From Gammaproteobacteria bacterium (GTDB lineage: Bacteria > Pseudomonadota > Gammaproteobacteria > UBA6429 > Thiohalophilaceae), in NCBI GenBank assembly GCA_022712915.1, contig JAFLJQ010000040.1, positions 22,500-86,499 of the forward strand: a stretch of 64,000 nucleotides of DNA, in the 5' to 3' direction. The notes beneath the pieces were generated by a model that saw nothing but the letters and a program-made list of their open reading frames with translations, ran no database searches and was not told the origin of the DNA. A program made the translations under genes and the position numbers. Of this stretch, positions 45,334 to 55,712 are shown piece by piece; within the stretch, counting starts at the first letter, position 1, and the number at the start of each line of letters is the position of its first letter.

Positions 45334-46001
45334 TGTCCGAGTAATTTCAGAGCAGCTTCAGCTGCCACTTGTTCTGCCTTGCGACGACTACTGCCACCAC
45401 CATAGACAACATCTTGTAAACCTTCGATACGACATGCTACCTTGAAGGTTTGATTATGAGCCATACCTTGAGTAGCGATGACCTCATAATCGGGCAAGGG
45501 TCGACTCAGGCCCTGCAAATATTCCTGCAAACGGGTTTTGGGATCTTTTTGTGCCTTGTCGGGATCACATTGAGCAAGCCTTTGAGAAAATAATCGATGG
45601 ATAAAACGATTGGCGGCATCCAGGCCACCATCGAGGTACACCGCGCCAATCAAAGCCTCAAGGGCATCAGCCAGGGTTGAGCTACGACGATAACCACCGC
45701 TTTTAAGTTCACCCGAGCCCATTACCAGAAAATCACCCAGACTAATTTCACTGGCAACTTTACCCAGCGTTTCTCCATTAACAAGAGAAGCGCGCAAGCG
45801 GCTCAGTTCACCCTCTTTCGCATCAGGAAAACATTGATAGAGTTCAATACTAATGAGATAACTAAGGATGGCATCACCCAGGAATTCCATGCGCTCATTG
45901 TTAGTACCTTGTGCGCTGCGGTGCGTCAACGCCGTTTGCAGGTGATCTGCATTCTTAAACGTGTAATCAATTCGTTGCGTTAATACTGCAATCTGTTCCA
46001 T
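45330..46001 (-). CDS. rnc: Ribonuclease III
   Basis: A 223-residue double-strand-specific endonuclease for rRNA and mRNA processing. The signature NERMEFLGDAILSYLIS carries catalytic acids, ALEALIGAVYLDGG carries the others, and a dsRNA-binding domain lies at about 155-222. It overlaps era by 4 bases, giving translational coupling. Confidence 0.98.
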   Translation of the reverse strand: MEQIAVLTQRIDYTFKNADHLQTALTHRSAQGTNNERMEFLGDAILSYLISIELYQCFPDAKEGELSRLRASLVNGETLGKVASEISLGDFLVMGSGELKSGGYRRSSTLADALEALIGAVYLDGGLDAANRFIHRLFSQRLAQCDPDKAQKDPKTRLQEYLQGLSRPLPDYEVIATQGMAHNQTFKVACRIEGLQDVVYGGGSSRRKAEQVAAEAALKLLGQ

Positions 46002-46375
46002 TACTGAGTGGCAACCTCTATACGGTTATTAAAGTGAATCAGCACATCCACATTTCCTAGTAACTTACGTTGTATCTGGTACTCAATTTCAATGATACGG
46101 TTATTACCTTCCTGTGAAATATAAATATTGTCACGTGCAACACCCTTCACCATATTGATGTCCAAGCGTTTCATAATGGTGCCAGTCACTTCCCCACCAC
46201 TCATAGTAGCAATACCCGGCTCACTTTTAAGTGACGACAAAACAGAAGAAACGTTAAATTGTTCTATGTAGACGGGGATTAGTTTTATGGCCATCATCAT
46301 TATCAAAACAATAAAGGCAATCACAAACAACCAGCCAATACCGGTCATACCTCTTTGTTGATTTGGTAATATCAT
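46001..46375 (-). CDS. DUF4845 membrane-anchored protein
   Basis: About 124 residues with one N-terminal transmembrane helix (IGWLFVIAFIVLIMMMAIKL) and a small soluble domain outside. This DUF4845 family sits almost always between lepB and rnc in gammaproteobacteria; its function is unknown. The Met at 46375 gives the family-like start ILPNQQRGMTGIGW; the frame opens at 46396. Confidence 0.88.
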   Translation of the reverse strand: MILPNQQRGMTGIGWLFVIAFIVLIMMMAIKLIPVYIEQFNVSSVLSSLKSEPGIATMSGGEVTGTIMKRLDINMVKGVARDNIYISQEGNNRIIEIEYQIQRKLLGNVDVLIHFNNRIEVATQ

Positions 46376-46398
46376 TAGCTGCCTCCCTATTATCACTA

Positions 46399-47175
46399 TT
46401 AACGAATAACCGTACCAAGTCTGGACCAGGAAGGCCCATGATCACTATTCCAGTTCATCCAGATGAAAAAGGCCCGTCCGACCAAATTTTCATCCGGTAC
46501 AAAACCCCAGGCACGGCTGTCACGACTGTTGTCCCGATTATCACCCATGGCAAAATAATGTCCCTCGGGTACAATATACTGCGAATCGGAAGCCGCGATG
46601 CGTGTGTTAAGCAGAATATCATGTTTCTCACCACCCAGGACTTCTTGCATACGAGCAAACTGGCCATAACGATCGACCTGATAATTGCCCAACTCTAATT
46701 GCGGTTGTGGGCTCCCATTTATGTAAAGCTTCTTATTTTGATAGGTAATTTTATCACCCGGGATGCCAACGACACGCTTGATGTAATCAATACTAAGATC
46801 TTCGGGATAACGAAAAACAACCACATCACCTCGCTCAGGCGTACTATAATCCAAGATTTTTTTATTCAACACTGGCAGGCGAATACCATAGGATGATTTA
46901 CTGACCAGGATAAAATCACCCACTTCCAGTGTCGGCAGCATAGAGCCTGAAGGAATGCGAAAGGGCTCGGCAATAAAACCGCGCAATAAAAAAACAATCA
47001 CCACAACAGGAAACAGGAAACGAGCATACTCAACCATAATAGGTTCCCGTGCCTCTTTACCCTGTTCTTCAGCACTAGCAAGACGTCTTTTTTCAAACAA
47101 TAAATGATCGATACCCCAGATCACGCCGGTGATCAAAACAAGAATCATCAATACCAGTGAAAAATCTATATTCAT
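46399..47175 (-). CDS. lepB: Signal peptidase I
   Basis: A 258-residue inner-membrane protease that cleaves signal peptides. Two N-terminal transmembrane helices precede PSGSMLPTL (catalytic Ser near 91), [13 protein letters not shown] (catalytic Lys near 145) and [11 protein letters not shown]. It overlaps lepA by 4 bases. Confidence 0.97.
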   Translation of the reverse strand: MNIDFSLVLMILVLITGVIWGIDHLLFEKRRLASAEEQGKEAREPIMVEYARFLFPVVVIVFLLRGFIAEPFRIPSGSMLPTLEVGDFILVSKSSYGIRLPVLNKKILDYSTPERGDVVVFRYPEDLSIDYIKRVVGIPGDKITYQNKKLYINGSPQPQLELGNYQVDRYGQFARMQEVLGGEKHDILLNTRIAASDSQYIVPEGHYFAMGDNRDNSRDSRAWGFVPDENLVGRAFFIWMNWNSDHGPSWSRLGTVIR

Positions 47176-48977
47176 TTATCTTTTCCTGTATTCAGTACCG
47201 CCAGGAAGGCTTCCTGGGGTAGTTCAACCTTACCAACCAATTTCATTCGGCGTTTACCCGCCTTTTGTTTATCCAGCAACTTGCGTTTACGGCTGACATC
47301 ACCGCCATAGCATTTTGCTGTCACATTTTTGCGCAGGGCCTTGACGTTGGTACGCGCAACAACCTTGACACCAACAGCGGCCTGTATGGCGACATCAAAC
47401 ATCTGCCGGGGAATAACCTCTTTCATTCTATCGGCCAGATCACGACCACGTGACTGAACCTGATCACTGTGTACAATCATCGACAGGGCATCAACCACTT
47501 CACCATTAATCATAATATCCAGTTTTACCAGGTTCGCCTCCTGGAAGCGGGTAAACTCATAGTCCAGTGAGGCATATCCCCTACTAACTGATTTCAAGCG
47601 GTCAAAAAAGTCTAATACAATTTCATTCATTGGCAACTCATAACTGAGCGATACCTGATTACCGAGATATTGCATTTGCTTTTGCACACCACGTTTTTCA
47701 ATACACAGGCTGATCACATTACCGACATAATCTTGTGGCACCAAAATATGAGCCGTGATGATAGGCTCACGAACCTCTTCTATCTGATTAAGCGGTGGTA
47801 AGGCGGCGGGATTGTCAATCTTAATCAGCTCACCTTTGGTCTTAAGGATCTCAAACACCACCGTGGGAGCCGTCGAAATCAAGTTCAGGTCATATTCCCG
47901 TTCCAAGCGTTCTTGTACAATCTCCATATGCAACATGCCGAGGAAACCGCAGCGAAAGCCAAAACCCAGCGCCTGAGAGCTTTCTGGCTCATAAAACAAC
48001 GCCGCATCATTAAGTTTTAATTTTGATAGCGCCTCGCGAAAATCCTCATAGTCTTCACTATTGACGGGAAACAGGCCGGAGAAGACACGTGGCTGAATGG
48101 GTTTAAAACCGGGTAATGCTTCTTTTGCTGGCTTATCGCTCTGAGTAATAGTGTCACCCACGGGCGCACCATAAATGTCCTTGATACCAGACACCATGTA
48201 GCCCACTTCACCGGCCTTAAGCAATTTGGTTTCAGTACGTTTAGGGGTGAATATGCCGACCATATCGACCTGGTGTGATCGCCCTGTCGTCATAATCATG
48301 ATTTTTTGTTTGATCGACATGGTGCCTTGCATGACACGAACCAGTGATACAACCCCCAGATAATTATCAAACCAGGAATCAATGATCAATGCTTGCAGTG
48401 GGGCGTCAGGATCACCCTCAGGTGGTGGGATCTTGGCCACCAATTCTTCCAACAGTTCATCCATGCCAACACCGGTCTTGGCACTGACCCGTTTGGCATC
48501 TGTCGCTTCGATGCCGATGATCTCCTCGATTTCATTGATCACACGATCACAATCGGCCGCAGGTAGATCGATCTTGTTCAGTACCGGCAGAACTTCCAGT
48601 CCCTGTTCGATGGCCGTATAACAGTTGGCCACGCTCTGGGCCTCCACACCCTGAGAGGCATCCACCACCAACAAGGCCCCTTCGCAAGCCGCCAGGGATC
48701 GGGATACCTCATAGGAGAAATCCACATGTCCAGGGGTATCGATGAAATTAAGCTGGTAGGTCTCACCATCATGTGCGGTGTAATTCAGAGTCACACTCTG
48801 GGCCTTAATGGTAATGCCCCGCTCCCGCTCGATGTCCATCGAATCCAGCACCTGTGCGGACATTTCCCTTACAGACAAACCACCACAGATCTGGATCAGA
48901 CGATCCGCCAAAGTAGACTTACCATGATCAATATGGGCAATGATCGAGAAATTACGAATATGAGATAATGTGGGCAA
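47172..48977 (-). CDS. lepA: Elongation factor 4
   Basis: A 601-residue ribosomal GTPase with G1 [14 protein letters not shown]2 [12 protein letters not shown]3 [14 protein letters not shown] and the LepA-specific C-terminal domain ([20 protein letters not shown]). It helps translation under stress and ribosome assembly. A terminator upstream separates it from the glutaredoxin-like gene. Confidence 0.98.
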   Translation of the reverse strand: MPTLSHIRNFSIIAHIDHGKSTLADRLIQICGGLSVREMSAQVLDSMDIERERGITIKAQSVTLNYTAHDGETYQLNFIDTPGHVDFSYEVSRSLAACEGALLVVDASQGVEAQSVANCYTAIEQGLEVLPVLNKIDLPAADCDRVINEIEEIIGIEATDAKRVSAKTGVGMDELLEELVAKIPPPEGDPDAPLQALIIDSWFDNYLGVVSLVRVMQGTMSIKQKIMIMTTGRSHQVDMVGIFTPKRTETKLLKAGEVGYMVSGIKDIYGAPVGDTITQSDKPAKEALPGFKPIQPRVFSGLFPVNSEDYEDFREALSKLKLNDAALFYEPESSQALGFGFRCGFLGMLHMEIVQERLEREYDLNLISTAPTVVFEILKTKGELIKIDNPAALPPLNQIEEVREPIITAHILVPQDYVGNVISLCIEKRGVQKQMQYLGNQVSLSYELPMNEIVLDFFDRLKSVSRGYASLDYEFTRFQEANLVKLDIMINGEVVDALSMIVHSDQVQSRGRDLADRMKEVIPRQMFDVAIQAAVGVKVVARTNVKALRKNVTAKCYGGDVSRKRKLLDKQKAGKRRMKLVGKVELPQEAFLAVLNTGKDK

Positions 48978-49008
48978 TGAACTTTACTTCCTGCGACATC
49001 CTGACAAT

Positions 49009-49033
49009 AAAAAAAGGTGCCTCAACAGCACCT
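49009..49033 (-). terminator. Rho-independent terminator between the glutaredoxin-like gene and lepA
   Basis: On the minus strand AGGTGC, a 7-base loop and GCACCT are followed by seven T residues. It should end the rpoE-rseABC-mucD-glutaredoxin transcript before lepA. Confidence 0.82.
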
Positions 49034-49102
49034 CTGAGCTTAAACCTGATTCTACTATATCCACCTGCCTGACTAGCATGTGCAGGGGGATTATAACGGA
49101 TT

Positions 49103-49345
49103 TTAACGATCCTCGAAACACGCCTGAAAGGCCACACCATCCAGATAATAGTTACAGATTTCCTCACCCGCATGGGTTAGAACCGGGACCTTCGTCCCAT
49201 ATAGGGACTCCAGTTCCGGTTTACCTGCAATATCCACCAAATGCAGGGTAAACGCCTGTGATTCCCGCCGGTAATTCAGCTCCTGCAACATATCCTCGCA
49301 AAGATGACAACCCTCGCGAGTATACATCGTCAGTTCAGGACTCAT
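49103..49345 (-). CDS. Glutaredoxin-like protein (DUF836)
   Basis: An 80-residue thioredoxin-fold protein with a CHLC active site near residue 13 (YTREGCHLCEDML) and a cis-Pro region VPVLTHAGEE. It belongs to the small DUF836/glutaredoxin-2-like group often found after mucD in gammaproteobacteria. It overlaps the mucD stop by 4 bases. Confidence 0.9.
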   Translation of the reverse strand: MSPELTMYTREGCHLCEDMLQELNYRRESQAFTLHLVDIAGKPELESLYGTKVPVLTHAGEEICNYYLDGVAFQACFEDR

Positions 49346-50826
49346 TTCTCTTTGCCAATCTTCATTGCCAGGAAGATTGGTGACTTACGGCGCTGAATCA
49401 GGACAGGCAGGGACTTACCCGCAGGCAAATCTTTAATCTGTTTTCTAAGCTGCTCAATGTTTTTCACATCAATGTTATTCATCATCAAGATGATATCACC
49501 ACGACGTACACCGGCGGCGTAGGCCGCACCTTTTCCAACATTCGTGACCAAAACACCGCGATCCTTCAATTCAAGCTGTTGACGCTCTTCTTGAGTCAGA
49601 TTTTTGATGCCAATACCCAGACGATTTGTTTTAACCTTGCCGCGTTTGCTGTGCTTTTGAGATAGTTCTTCTTCCGCCGGTAATTCACCGATTTTGACCG
49701 TAAGTGTCTTTTTCTTGCCTTCACGAATGATCTTAACTTTGCTCTTTTCACCGATAGGTGCCTGACCCACGGCCAAGGGCAAATCAGAGGAACGGGTGAT
49801 CTCTTTAGCACCAAATTGAATCACCACATCACCCACCTTAAAATCAGCTGACTCAGCGGGGCTATCAGGCAAGACCTTTAATACCACAGCACCATGGGGT
49901 TGTTTCATGCCAAAGGATTCGGCCAGCTCACGATTAATGTCCTGAATTAAAATACCCAGCCAACCACGAGAAACCCGGCCCTTGTCCTTTAATTGATCAA
50001 TAACATTAAGGGCTACATCAATAGGGATGGCAAATGATAGCCCCATAAAACCACCGGTCTGGCTATAGATCTGGGCATTAATACCAATTACCTCACCATC
50101 GAGGTTAAACAATGGACCACCAGAATTACCCGGGTTGATGGCCACATCCGTCTGAATAAAGGGGACATAGCTTTCACTCGGCAGGTTACGGCCCAAGGCA
50201 CTCACCACACCCGCTGAGACAGAGTGATCAAAACCAAATGGTGAACCGATGGCCATAACCCATTCACCGACTTTGGTCTCGGCCGACTTGCCTAGTTTGA
50301 CCACCGGTAAATCTTTGGCATCAATCTTCAACAAGGCAATATCACTTCGTTTGTCACTACCGACAATTTTGGCTTTTAATTCACGACGATCCTGTAAACG
50401 TACAATGATTTCTGTCGCATTACGCACGACGTGATGATTAGTGATGATGTATCCATCCTGGTCGATAATAAAGCCCGATCCCAAAGATTTGGAATCAAAC
50501 TCTTTCGGAGCACCATTACCTTCTTCTCCGCCACCCCCTCTACCTTTCTCACCAAAATAGTGACGGAACAAATCACCAAAAGGCGAGCCTTCTGGTAAAT
50601 TAGGGATATCCATTCTCGGTGGCATACCATGCTTATTACCATGTGGGTTACCAGAGGGGTGTTTAATCTTTTGTTTAGTGCTGATATTGACCACAGCCGC
50701 ATTGTTATCTTCAACCAGTTTGGTGAAGTCCGGAAGTTCACGCGCATAGCTAAGGGGTGACATCAACAACCCCACGACCAGCAAATTCATATACACAACA
50801 AACTTATTTAGGCTCTTTACCTGCAT
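49342..50826 (-). CDS. mucD: Periplasmic serine protease of the DegP/MucD type
   Basis: About 494 residues with a signal peptide (VVYMNLLVVGLLMSPLSYA). The catalytic triad is His in TNHHVV, Asp in SDIALLKID and Ser in NPGNSGGPLF; two PDZ domains follow. It degrades or refolds damaged envelope proteins and is a standard sigmaE-regulon member. A Gly-rich loop after the signal (KGRGGGGEEG) is the LA-loop region. The start at 50826 has GGAGAACCTTG before it; the frame opens at 50871, inside rseC. Confidence 0.96.
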   Translation of the reverse strand: MQVKSLNKFVVYMNLLVVGLLMSPLSYARELPDFTKLVEDNNAAVVNISTKQKIKHPSGNPHGNKHGMPPRMDIPNLPEGSPFGDLFRHYFGEKGRGGGGEEGNGAPKEFDSKSLGSGFIIDQDGYIITNHHVVRNATEIIVRLQDRRELKAKIVGSDKRSDIALLKIDAKDLPVVKLGKSAETKVGEWVMAIGSPFGFDHSVSAGVVSALGRNLPSESYVPFIQTDVAINPGNSGGPLFNLDGEVIGINAQIYSQTGGFMGLSFAIPIDVALNVIDQLKDKGRVSRGWLGILIQDINRELAESFGMKQPHGAVVLKVLPDSPAESADFKVGDVVIQFGAKEITRSSDLPLAVGQAPIGEKSKVKIIREGKKKTLTVKIGELPAEEELSQKHSKRGKVKTNRLGIGIKNLTQEERQQLELKDRGVLVTNVGKGAAYAAGVRRGDIILMMNNIDVKNIEQLRKQIKDLPAGKSLPVLIQRRKSPIFLAMKIGKEK

Positions 50827-50863
50827 CAAGGTTCTCCAACAAACACACATTATGGTCACATTA

Positions 50864-51340
50864 TTAAACATTTATTTGGCTGTCTTTTTGACTGCTCAAA
50901 CGCCGTAGTATAACAGCCTGGAAACGATTAGCGTGCTCTAGATTCGCGGTTTTACGACGCACCCACCACATAGCCAGACCCAGCCCGAATATTCCAAATA
51001 GAATAGATACCAACTCACTATTATCAATCAACAACTGCCTTGCCATCAGCTCACCCAGTAAGGCAAACCCCAGTAAAGAAAGAATGGGTAAAAGATACAC
51101 TAAAAATGAGCCCATTAACAAAGCCGACTCATTAAGGCCAATCAAGACATGATCGCCCACATTAGCATCTATCTTATTAATCACTTTTAACTGTGCACGC
51201 TTTTCACCAAATACTTTCGAAATAACACCGGTTCCACAACCTTTATTCATGGAACAGCTATCACAAGCTGATTTACGAATGGTTTCGACCCAGGCAACAT
51301 GATCCTGGCATTGTACAACTCTGGCGGTTTCCTCAATCAT
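50864..51340 (-). CDS. rseC: SoxR-reducing/sigmaE regulator protein RseC
   Basis: A 158-residue inner-membrane protein with the N-terminal Cys cluster CDSCSMNKGCGTG, two transmembrane helices (about 75-95 and 103-125) and a basic C terminus. RseC proteins positively affect the sigmaE pathway and take part in SoxR reduction. Its position between rseB and mucD is the usual one. Confidence 0.94.
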   Translation of the reverse strand: MIEETARVVQCQDHVAWVETIRKSACDSCSMNKGCGTGVISKVFGEKRAQLKVINKIDANVGDHVLIGLNESALLMGSFLVYLLPILSLLGFALLGELMARQLLIDNSELVSILFGIFGLGLAMWWVRRKTANLEHANRFQAVILRRLSSQKDSQINV

Positions 51341-51444
51341 TGTTGTGACTTAAGGGCATATCTAAAAATAGTGATTTGTTCGTAAGAATAAAAAAACGCC
51401 ATATATATGAAGGAGATAAAGGCTCAATTACGAAATTGGTCTCA

Positions 51445-52692
51445 CTATCGCGGAAAAAGTACATTTTCAGATGAGCCATTGAGTACAACAGATTCGCTGA
51501 TCATTTTGACCGTAGCATAGGGAACTTCCCCGACGGCTGTCACGTGAAAGTCCTTGAAGTTTTTGCCATGAACATTGACTGCACCCATATGAACATGTCC
51601 TGTCAAATTAAAATTACCTTTATTGTTTTCTATAAACACCGAAATTGATGCCAGCCCATCTGAATAAACCAGTTGATTGGATGACTTCCGACTGGTGCGC
51701 ATTTTTAAGCGATGCTGGTAGTCTGGTGTAAAGCCTGGAGGCAGATTGGTTACTTTCCAGTTCAGGGCCGGATGAACAGGCTTGCTCTTGTTCTTAATGT
51801 CATCAGACTCATACCAGTCAAACTTCGTAGTATCAATCGAAGATTGTAATAGCTCTTCCGGCACCCGTTTCATATATTTAATATGAGTAAACATAAACTG
51901 TTCAACCAGTTTTCCTTGTTCATTAATTAAATGAGTTTTGAGTAACAGGCCTGTTTTTTTATCAACCCACAGACGATGACCATAACGAAATTCATCGTGT
52001 GGTTTAATCACTAATTTAAGTGCCCACTGACCAGCAACCTTTTCTTCACCCTTCAATTCGAAACTATACTGGTTTTTCATATAATCCAGTTTGTCAGGAA
52101 AGGGGGGGGGAAACTGACTGCTGGATGGGCGATCCTTTTCGACAACAACAGCATTACGATCTGGCAGGATGCAGGTCACACTCTCTGAATTACGGATAAC
52201 TTCACGTCCAACGTTATCCAGTGATACCAGACGTTCCCGTTCACCTTTTTCATCTGCACTGCGAATAATACGCATGGCACTGAGTTTGTTTCCACCATGA
52301 CTGTAAACAAAAATACCATCATAGTTTTGCATGTGTGCCGCATACTGCATTTTCTTTAGTAGTTTCTGAACTTCCCCCAATTCCGTGGCATGGGCCAGAA
52401 TGGGCAGTTGCAATAATGCAATAATGAATAACCTACTAGAGACCTTTGCTTGAGTTGGATTTTCTCTCAAGACAAAACAAAGATTAATAAAAAAGTGGGA
52501 TTTTGAACAAAGAGCCCTTATTTCACGAAGCCCAGAGATGGGCAAAAGCAATTCTAAACAGGATGTTTTTATTTTACGAAAGACCATAAACGGCCGAAAT
52601 GACTGGGCTAATGTGGAAAGTGAGCATTCTAAACTAATTTTTGACGCCATATTGAGAAACAAGACTTTCATACAAAGGTCTCTATTTATCAT
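51445..52692 (-). CDS. rseB: Sigma-E regulator RseB (MucB), with an anomalous N-terminal extension
   Basis: The open frame gives 415 residues. The real signal peptide (SSRLFIIALLQLPILAHA) begins only near residue 87 and is followed by a normal MucB/RseB domain (QNYDGIFVYSHG, MRIIRSADEKGERERL). RseB binds RseA in the periplasm and shields it from DegS until lipid or LPS signals arrive. The first 82 or so codons lie inside a 246-base in-frame MITE-like insertion. Without it the reading MINSRLFIIALL... would start exactly at the rseA stop with an ATGA-type overlap. The protein may now start at a TTG at 52470 inside the insertion, giving a 28-residue signal peptide, or lose export. Function is therefore uncertain. 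Confidence 0.88.
   Translation of the reverse strand: MINRDLCMKVLFLNMASKISLECSLSTLAQSFRPFMVFRKIKTSCLELLLPISGLREIRALCSKSHFFINLCFVLRENPTQAKVSSRLFIIALLQLPILAHATELGEVQKLLKKMQYAAHMQNYDGIFVYSHGGNKLSAMRIIRSADEKGERERLVSLDNVGREVIRNSESVTCILPDRNAVVVEKDRPSSSQFPPPFPDKLDYMKNQYSFELKGEEKVAGQWALKLVIKPHDEFRYGHRLWVDKKTGLLLKTHLINEQGKLVEQFMFTHIKYMKRVPEELLQSSIDTTKFDWYESDDIKNKSKPVHPALNWKVTNLPPGFTPDYQHRLKMRTSRKSSNQLVYSDGLASISVFIENNKGNFNLTGHVHMGAVNVHGKNFKDFHVTAVGEVPYATVKMISESVVLNGSSENVLFPR
52437..52684. mobile_element. MITE-like insertion in the 5' end of rseB with TA duplication
   Basis: TAGAGACCTTTG at 52437 and its exact complement CAAAGGTCTCTA at 52673-52684 bound 248 bases that are foreign to rseB. Read as TA + GAGACCTTTG...CAAAGGTCTC + TA, the insert is 246 bases, a multiple of three, with a TA target duplication as in Tc1/mariner-IS630-type MITEs. 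Removing it restores a normal rseA-rseB junction and signal peptide. No transposase is inside. Confidence 0.72.
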
Positions 52693-53239
52693 TCCTGTTT
52701 AGCTGACTATCTGCATCTCCGACAATACGCATATAGGGCATCACACCCTGCATGCGGGCTGTTACCGAGTATTCATTGTGTTTAAGCATATAACCGCTCA
52801 ACTTTGACTGGATGGCCTGATTACGTAGTCCGGCCTGAGCAATGGCCGAGGCATCAATCCTGGGTTGCTCGATACGTGCAACCGAAGTGGTATTATCATT
52901 ATTTGCAACCTGAGCAGTCTGCATCGACATAACCGCAACCGTTGCCACCGATGCCGCTACAGCCAGACCGGCGGCCTGTTTCATGATCTTTTGTGAGAAA
53001 CTATTGCGTACTGGCGCTAATACGGTGGGCTCATCTTTGAGGGCAGCGGCAACCTTAGCAGAGATATCCGACACACCCTCTTCCGGTAAATGATTAGTTA
53101 AGGCATCACGAATCAGGTGATAACGCTGCCAGCGGGCACGCATTTCCTCATCAGTGTCGATATCATGAATTAGTTTGTCATTGAGATCCGATTCATTATC
53201 AATAATAGATGAAAGTTGTTCATATTTTTGTTCACTCAT
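52682..53239 (-). CDS. rseA: Anti-sigma factor RseA (MucA)
   Basis: About 185 residues. The N-terminal cytoplasmic part binds sigmaE, a transmembrane helix (AAGLAVAASVATVAVMSM) lies near 105, and the periplasmic part would be cut by DegS under stress. The Met at 53239 (MSEQKYEQL) is preferred over the in-frame ATG at 53245. It follows rpoE by about 37 bases. Confidence 0.93.
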   Translation of the reverse strand: MSEQKYEQLSSIIDNESDLNDKLIHDIDTDEEMRARWQRYHLIRDALTNHLPEEGVSDISAKVAAALKDEPTVLAPVRNSFSQKIMKQAAGLAVAASVATVAVMSMQTAQVANNDNTTSVARIEQPRIDASAIAQAGLRNQAIQSKLSGYMLKHNEYSVTARMQGVMPYMRIVGDADSQLNRNDK

Positions 53240-53276
53240 GGCCACTACTCACTCTCTATTGCAATCTCACTCAAGA

Positions 53277-53855
53277 CTAACCGTTTAACAAGGGTTCAAG
53301 CTTTTTATCGATCGCCTCGCGGGCACGAAAGATCCTCGAACGTACGGTTCCAATGGGGCAATCCATGGCATCTGCAATCTCCTCATAACTCATACCTTCC
53401 AGTTCACGTAAGCTGATAGCCATACGTAAATCCTCTGGCAACTCTTCAAATGCCTTGGTGATCACCTCCTGCACCTGTTCCTTATGCAACAAACGCTCTG
53501 GTGTGGCATTTTCACGCAATAGATCCGCACTGTCATATTGTTCCGCTTCCTGATTGTCCACCAACCCCTGAGTAGGTCGACGACTCTGTGCCACCAGATG
53601 GTTCTTGGCCGTATTAATGGCAATCCGGTACAACCAGGTATAAAAAGCGCTATCGCCCCTAAATGTCGGCAGTGCACGATAAGCCTTGATAAAGGCCTCC
53701 TGTGTAATGTCCTGTACATCGTCCGGGTTGTTGAGATAGCGCGACAAAACATTCATAATTCGATGCTGATATTTCTTTACCAACAAGTCAAATGCACGTT
53801 TGTCTCCCCGCTGTACTTTCTCAACCAGCGCCTGATCTATATTATTTTCGCCCAT
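53277..53855 (-). CDS. rpoE: RNA polymerase sigma factor RpoE (AlgU)
   Basis: A 192-residue ECF sigma factor. Region 2 (YQHRIMNVLSRYLNN, DITQEAFIKAYRALPTFRGD) and region 4 (LRELEGMSYEEIADAMD, GTVRSRIFRAREAI) are intact. It directs the envelope-stress regulon. The promoter upstream matches its own recognition sequence, indicating autoregulation. Divergent from nadB. Confidence 0.98.
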   Translation of the reverse strand: MGENNIDQALVEKVQRGDKRAFDLLVKKYQHRIMNVLSRYLNNPDDVQDITQEAFIKAYRALPTFRGDSAFYTWLYRIAINTAKNHLVAQSRRPTQGLVDNQEAEQYDSADLLRENATPERLLHKEQVQEVITKAFEELPEDLRMAISLRELEGMSYEEIADAMDCPIGTVRSRIFRAREAIDKKLEPLLNG

Positions 53856-53909
53856 CAGGGCCCGAGCCTCACTCTAATTCTGTCTAAAATCTGCCCGGTG
53901 ATTAGCTCT

Positions 53910-53936
53910 TAAGACCATTGAAGTGGTATGAAGTTC
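53910..53936 (-). promoter_or_regulatory. SigmaE-type promoter upstream of rpoE
   Basis: On the minus strand GAACTT, a 16-base spacer and TCTTA match the GAACTT-N16/17-TCTGA consensus of RpoE/AlgU promoters at 10 of 11 positions. It lies 55-80 bases before the rpoE start codon, as expected for autoregulation. Confidence 0.82.
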
Positions 53937-54092
53937 GCTAAACAAGGCTAAATTCGTTATATTTCTATCCCATATTTTATAAATCATCAATCTGGGGTCA
54001 CGTACTTTACAGCCACCTACTCTGTTGCACAAATCTACTTATGACAAAATATCTATTTCACCCTTCCTGTTTCAACTTAAGTCATCTCTATT

Positions 54093-55697
54093 ATGCAGCA
54101 CTATAGCGATATTCTCGTCATCGGCGGTGGTGCGGCCGGTCTTAGCCTTGCCCTGCGCCTTGCAGATACCCACTCTATCTCATTGATATCTAAAGGTAAG
54201 CTGCAAGAGGGATCAACCTATTATGCCCAGGGAGGGATCGCCGCCGTACTCGACAAGGATGATTCTTTCGATGACCATGTAGCCGATACCCTCAATGCCG
54301 GAGCCAACCTGTGTGACCCCGCAGTAGTCCGCTATGTCGTCGAGCATGGCCCAAAAAGTATTCAATGGCTTATCGATCAGGGTGTCCCCTTCACCAAAGA
54401 TGCCAATCACCAGCCCCCCTATCATCTGACCCGTGAAGGTGGCCACAGTCATCGACGTATCATCCACGCTGCCGACGCCACCGGACGCGCGGTCGAAACA
54501 ACCCTCGATCAATTAGCCCGCCAGCATCCAAATATCACCCTATACGAACAACATATCGCAGTTGATCTGATCACTAGACAAAAACTCAGCCAGAAAGGCA
54601 ACCGGGTTCTCGGTGCCTACGTGCTGGATCGCGATGCCGGACACGTAAGAGTGTTTCGCGCCCAGACTGTGATCCTCGCTACCGGTGGAGCCAGCAAGGT
54701 CTATCTATATACTAGCAATCCCGACACCTCCACGGGTGACGGTATCGCCATGGCCTGGCGTGCTGGTTGCCGGGTCGCCAATATGGAATTCAACCAGTTC
54801 CATCCCACCTGCCTCTACCACCCCGAGGCCAAAAGCTTTCTCATCACCGAGGCCATGCGCGGTGAAGGTGGCCACCTCAAATTACCCGATGGTAACCGTT
54901 TTATGAACCACTTCGATCCCCGTGGCGAACTGGCCCCACGCGACATCGTCGCCCGTGCCATCGACCATGAAATGAAACGCCTGGGAAGCGAATGTGTCTA
55001 CCTGGACATCAGCCATCGCCCAGCCGATTTTGTCAAAGAGCACTTCCCCACCGTCTACAAACGCTGTCTAAAATACGGCTACAACATCACCAAACAAGCC
55101 ATCCCCATCGTACCCGCTGCACATTACACCTGTGGCGGTATTACAACCAACCTAAATGGCCAGACCGATATCGAAGGCCTCTACGCCATCGGCGAAACCG
55201 CCTTCACCGGCCTGCACGGTGCCAACCGTATGGCCAGCAACTCCATATTAGAATGCCTCGTCTTCGCAGAATCCGCCAGCCAGCACATCACAACACTAGA
55301 CAAAGCCCCCCCACCCACCGATGACCTACCCGAATGGGACGAAAGCCGCGTCACCGACTCCGATGAAGAAGTCGTCGTCACCCACAACTGGCACGAACTG
55401 AGAACTTTCATGTGGGACTACGTCGGCATCGTCAGAACCAACAAACGCCTGCAACGCGCCCAACGCCGCATCAACCTGCTACAAAACGAAATCGAAGAAT
55501 ACTACGGCAACTTCCGTGTCACCAACGATCTATTAGAATTACGTAACCTGACGGATGTAGCGGATCTGATCGTTCAATCCGCCATCGCAAGAAAAGAAAG
55601 TCGAGGTTTGCATTATACATTGGATTATCCGGAGGTAGATGATTCGGTTGGGTTAGTTAATACGGTATTGGTGCCGGAGAATTTTCCTGAAAAATAA
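54093..55697 (+). CDS. nadB: L-aspartate oxidase
   Basis: A 534-residue flavoprotein making iminoaspartate for NAD synthesis. [15 protein letters not shown] binds FAD at the N terminus; [16 protein letters not shown] and HYTCGGI near 360 are typical of the fumarate-reductase/aspartate-oxidase fold. It is divergent from rpoE, an arrangement common in gammaproteobacteria. Confidence 0.97.
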   Translation: MQHYSDILVIGGGAAGLSLALRLADTHSISLISKGKLQEGSTYYAQGGIAAVLDKDDSFDDHVADTLNAGANLCDPAVVRYVVEHGPKSIQWLIDQGVPFTKDANHQPPYHLTREGGHSHRRIIHAADATGRAVETTLDQLARQHPNITLYEQHIAVDLITRQKLSQKGNRVLGAYVLDRDAGHVRVFRAQTVILATGGASKVYLYTSNPDTSTGDGIAMAWRAGCRVANMEFNQFHPTCLYHPEAKSFLITEAMRGEGGHLKLPDGNRFMNHFDPRGELAPRDIVARAIDHEMKRLGSECVYLDISHRPADFVKEHFPTVYKRCLKYGYNITKQAIPIVPAAHYTCGGITTNLNGQTDIEGLYAIGETAFTGLHGANRMASNSILECLVFAESASQHITTLDKAPPPTDDLPEWDESRVTDSDEEVVVTHNWHELRTFMWDYVGIVRTNKRLQRAQRRINLLQNEIEEYYGNFRVTNDLLELRNLTDVADLIVQSAIARKESRGLHYTLDYPEVDDSVGLVNTVLVPENFPEK

Positions 55698-55712
55698 ATA
55701 TGATAATTAGTT

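Noticed and set aside
52540..52701. Plus-strand 53-codon frame inside the rseB insertion
   Set aside because: It has no SD and crosses the terminal repeat; more likely a chance frame in the MITE-like element than a transposase remnant.
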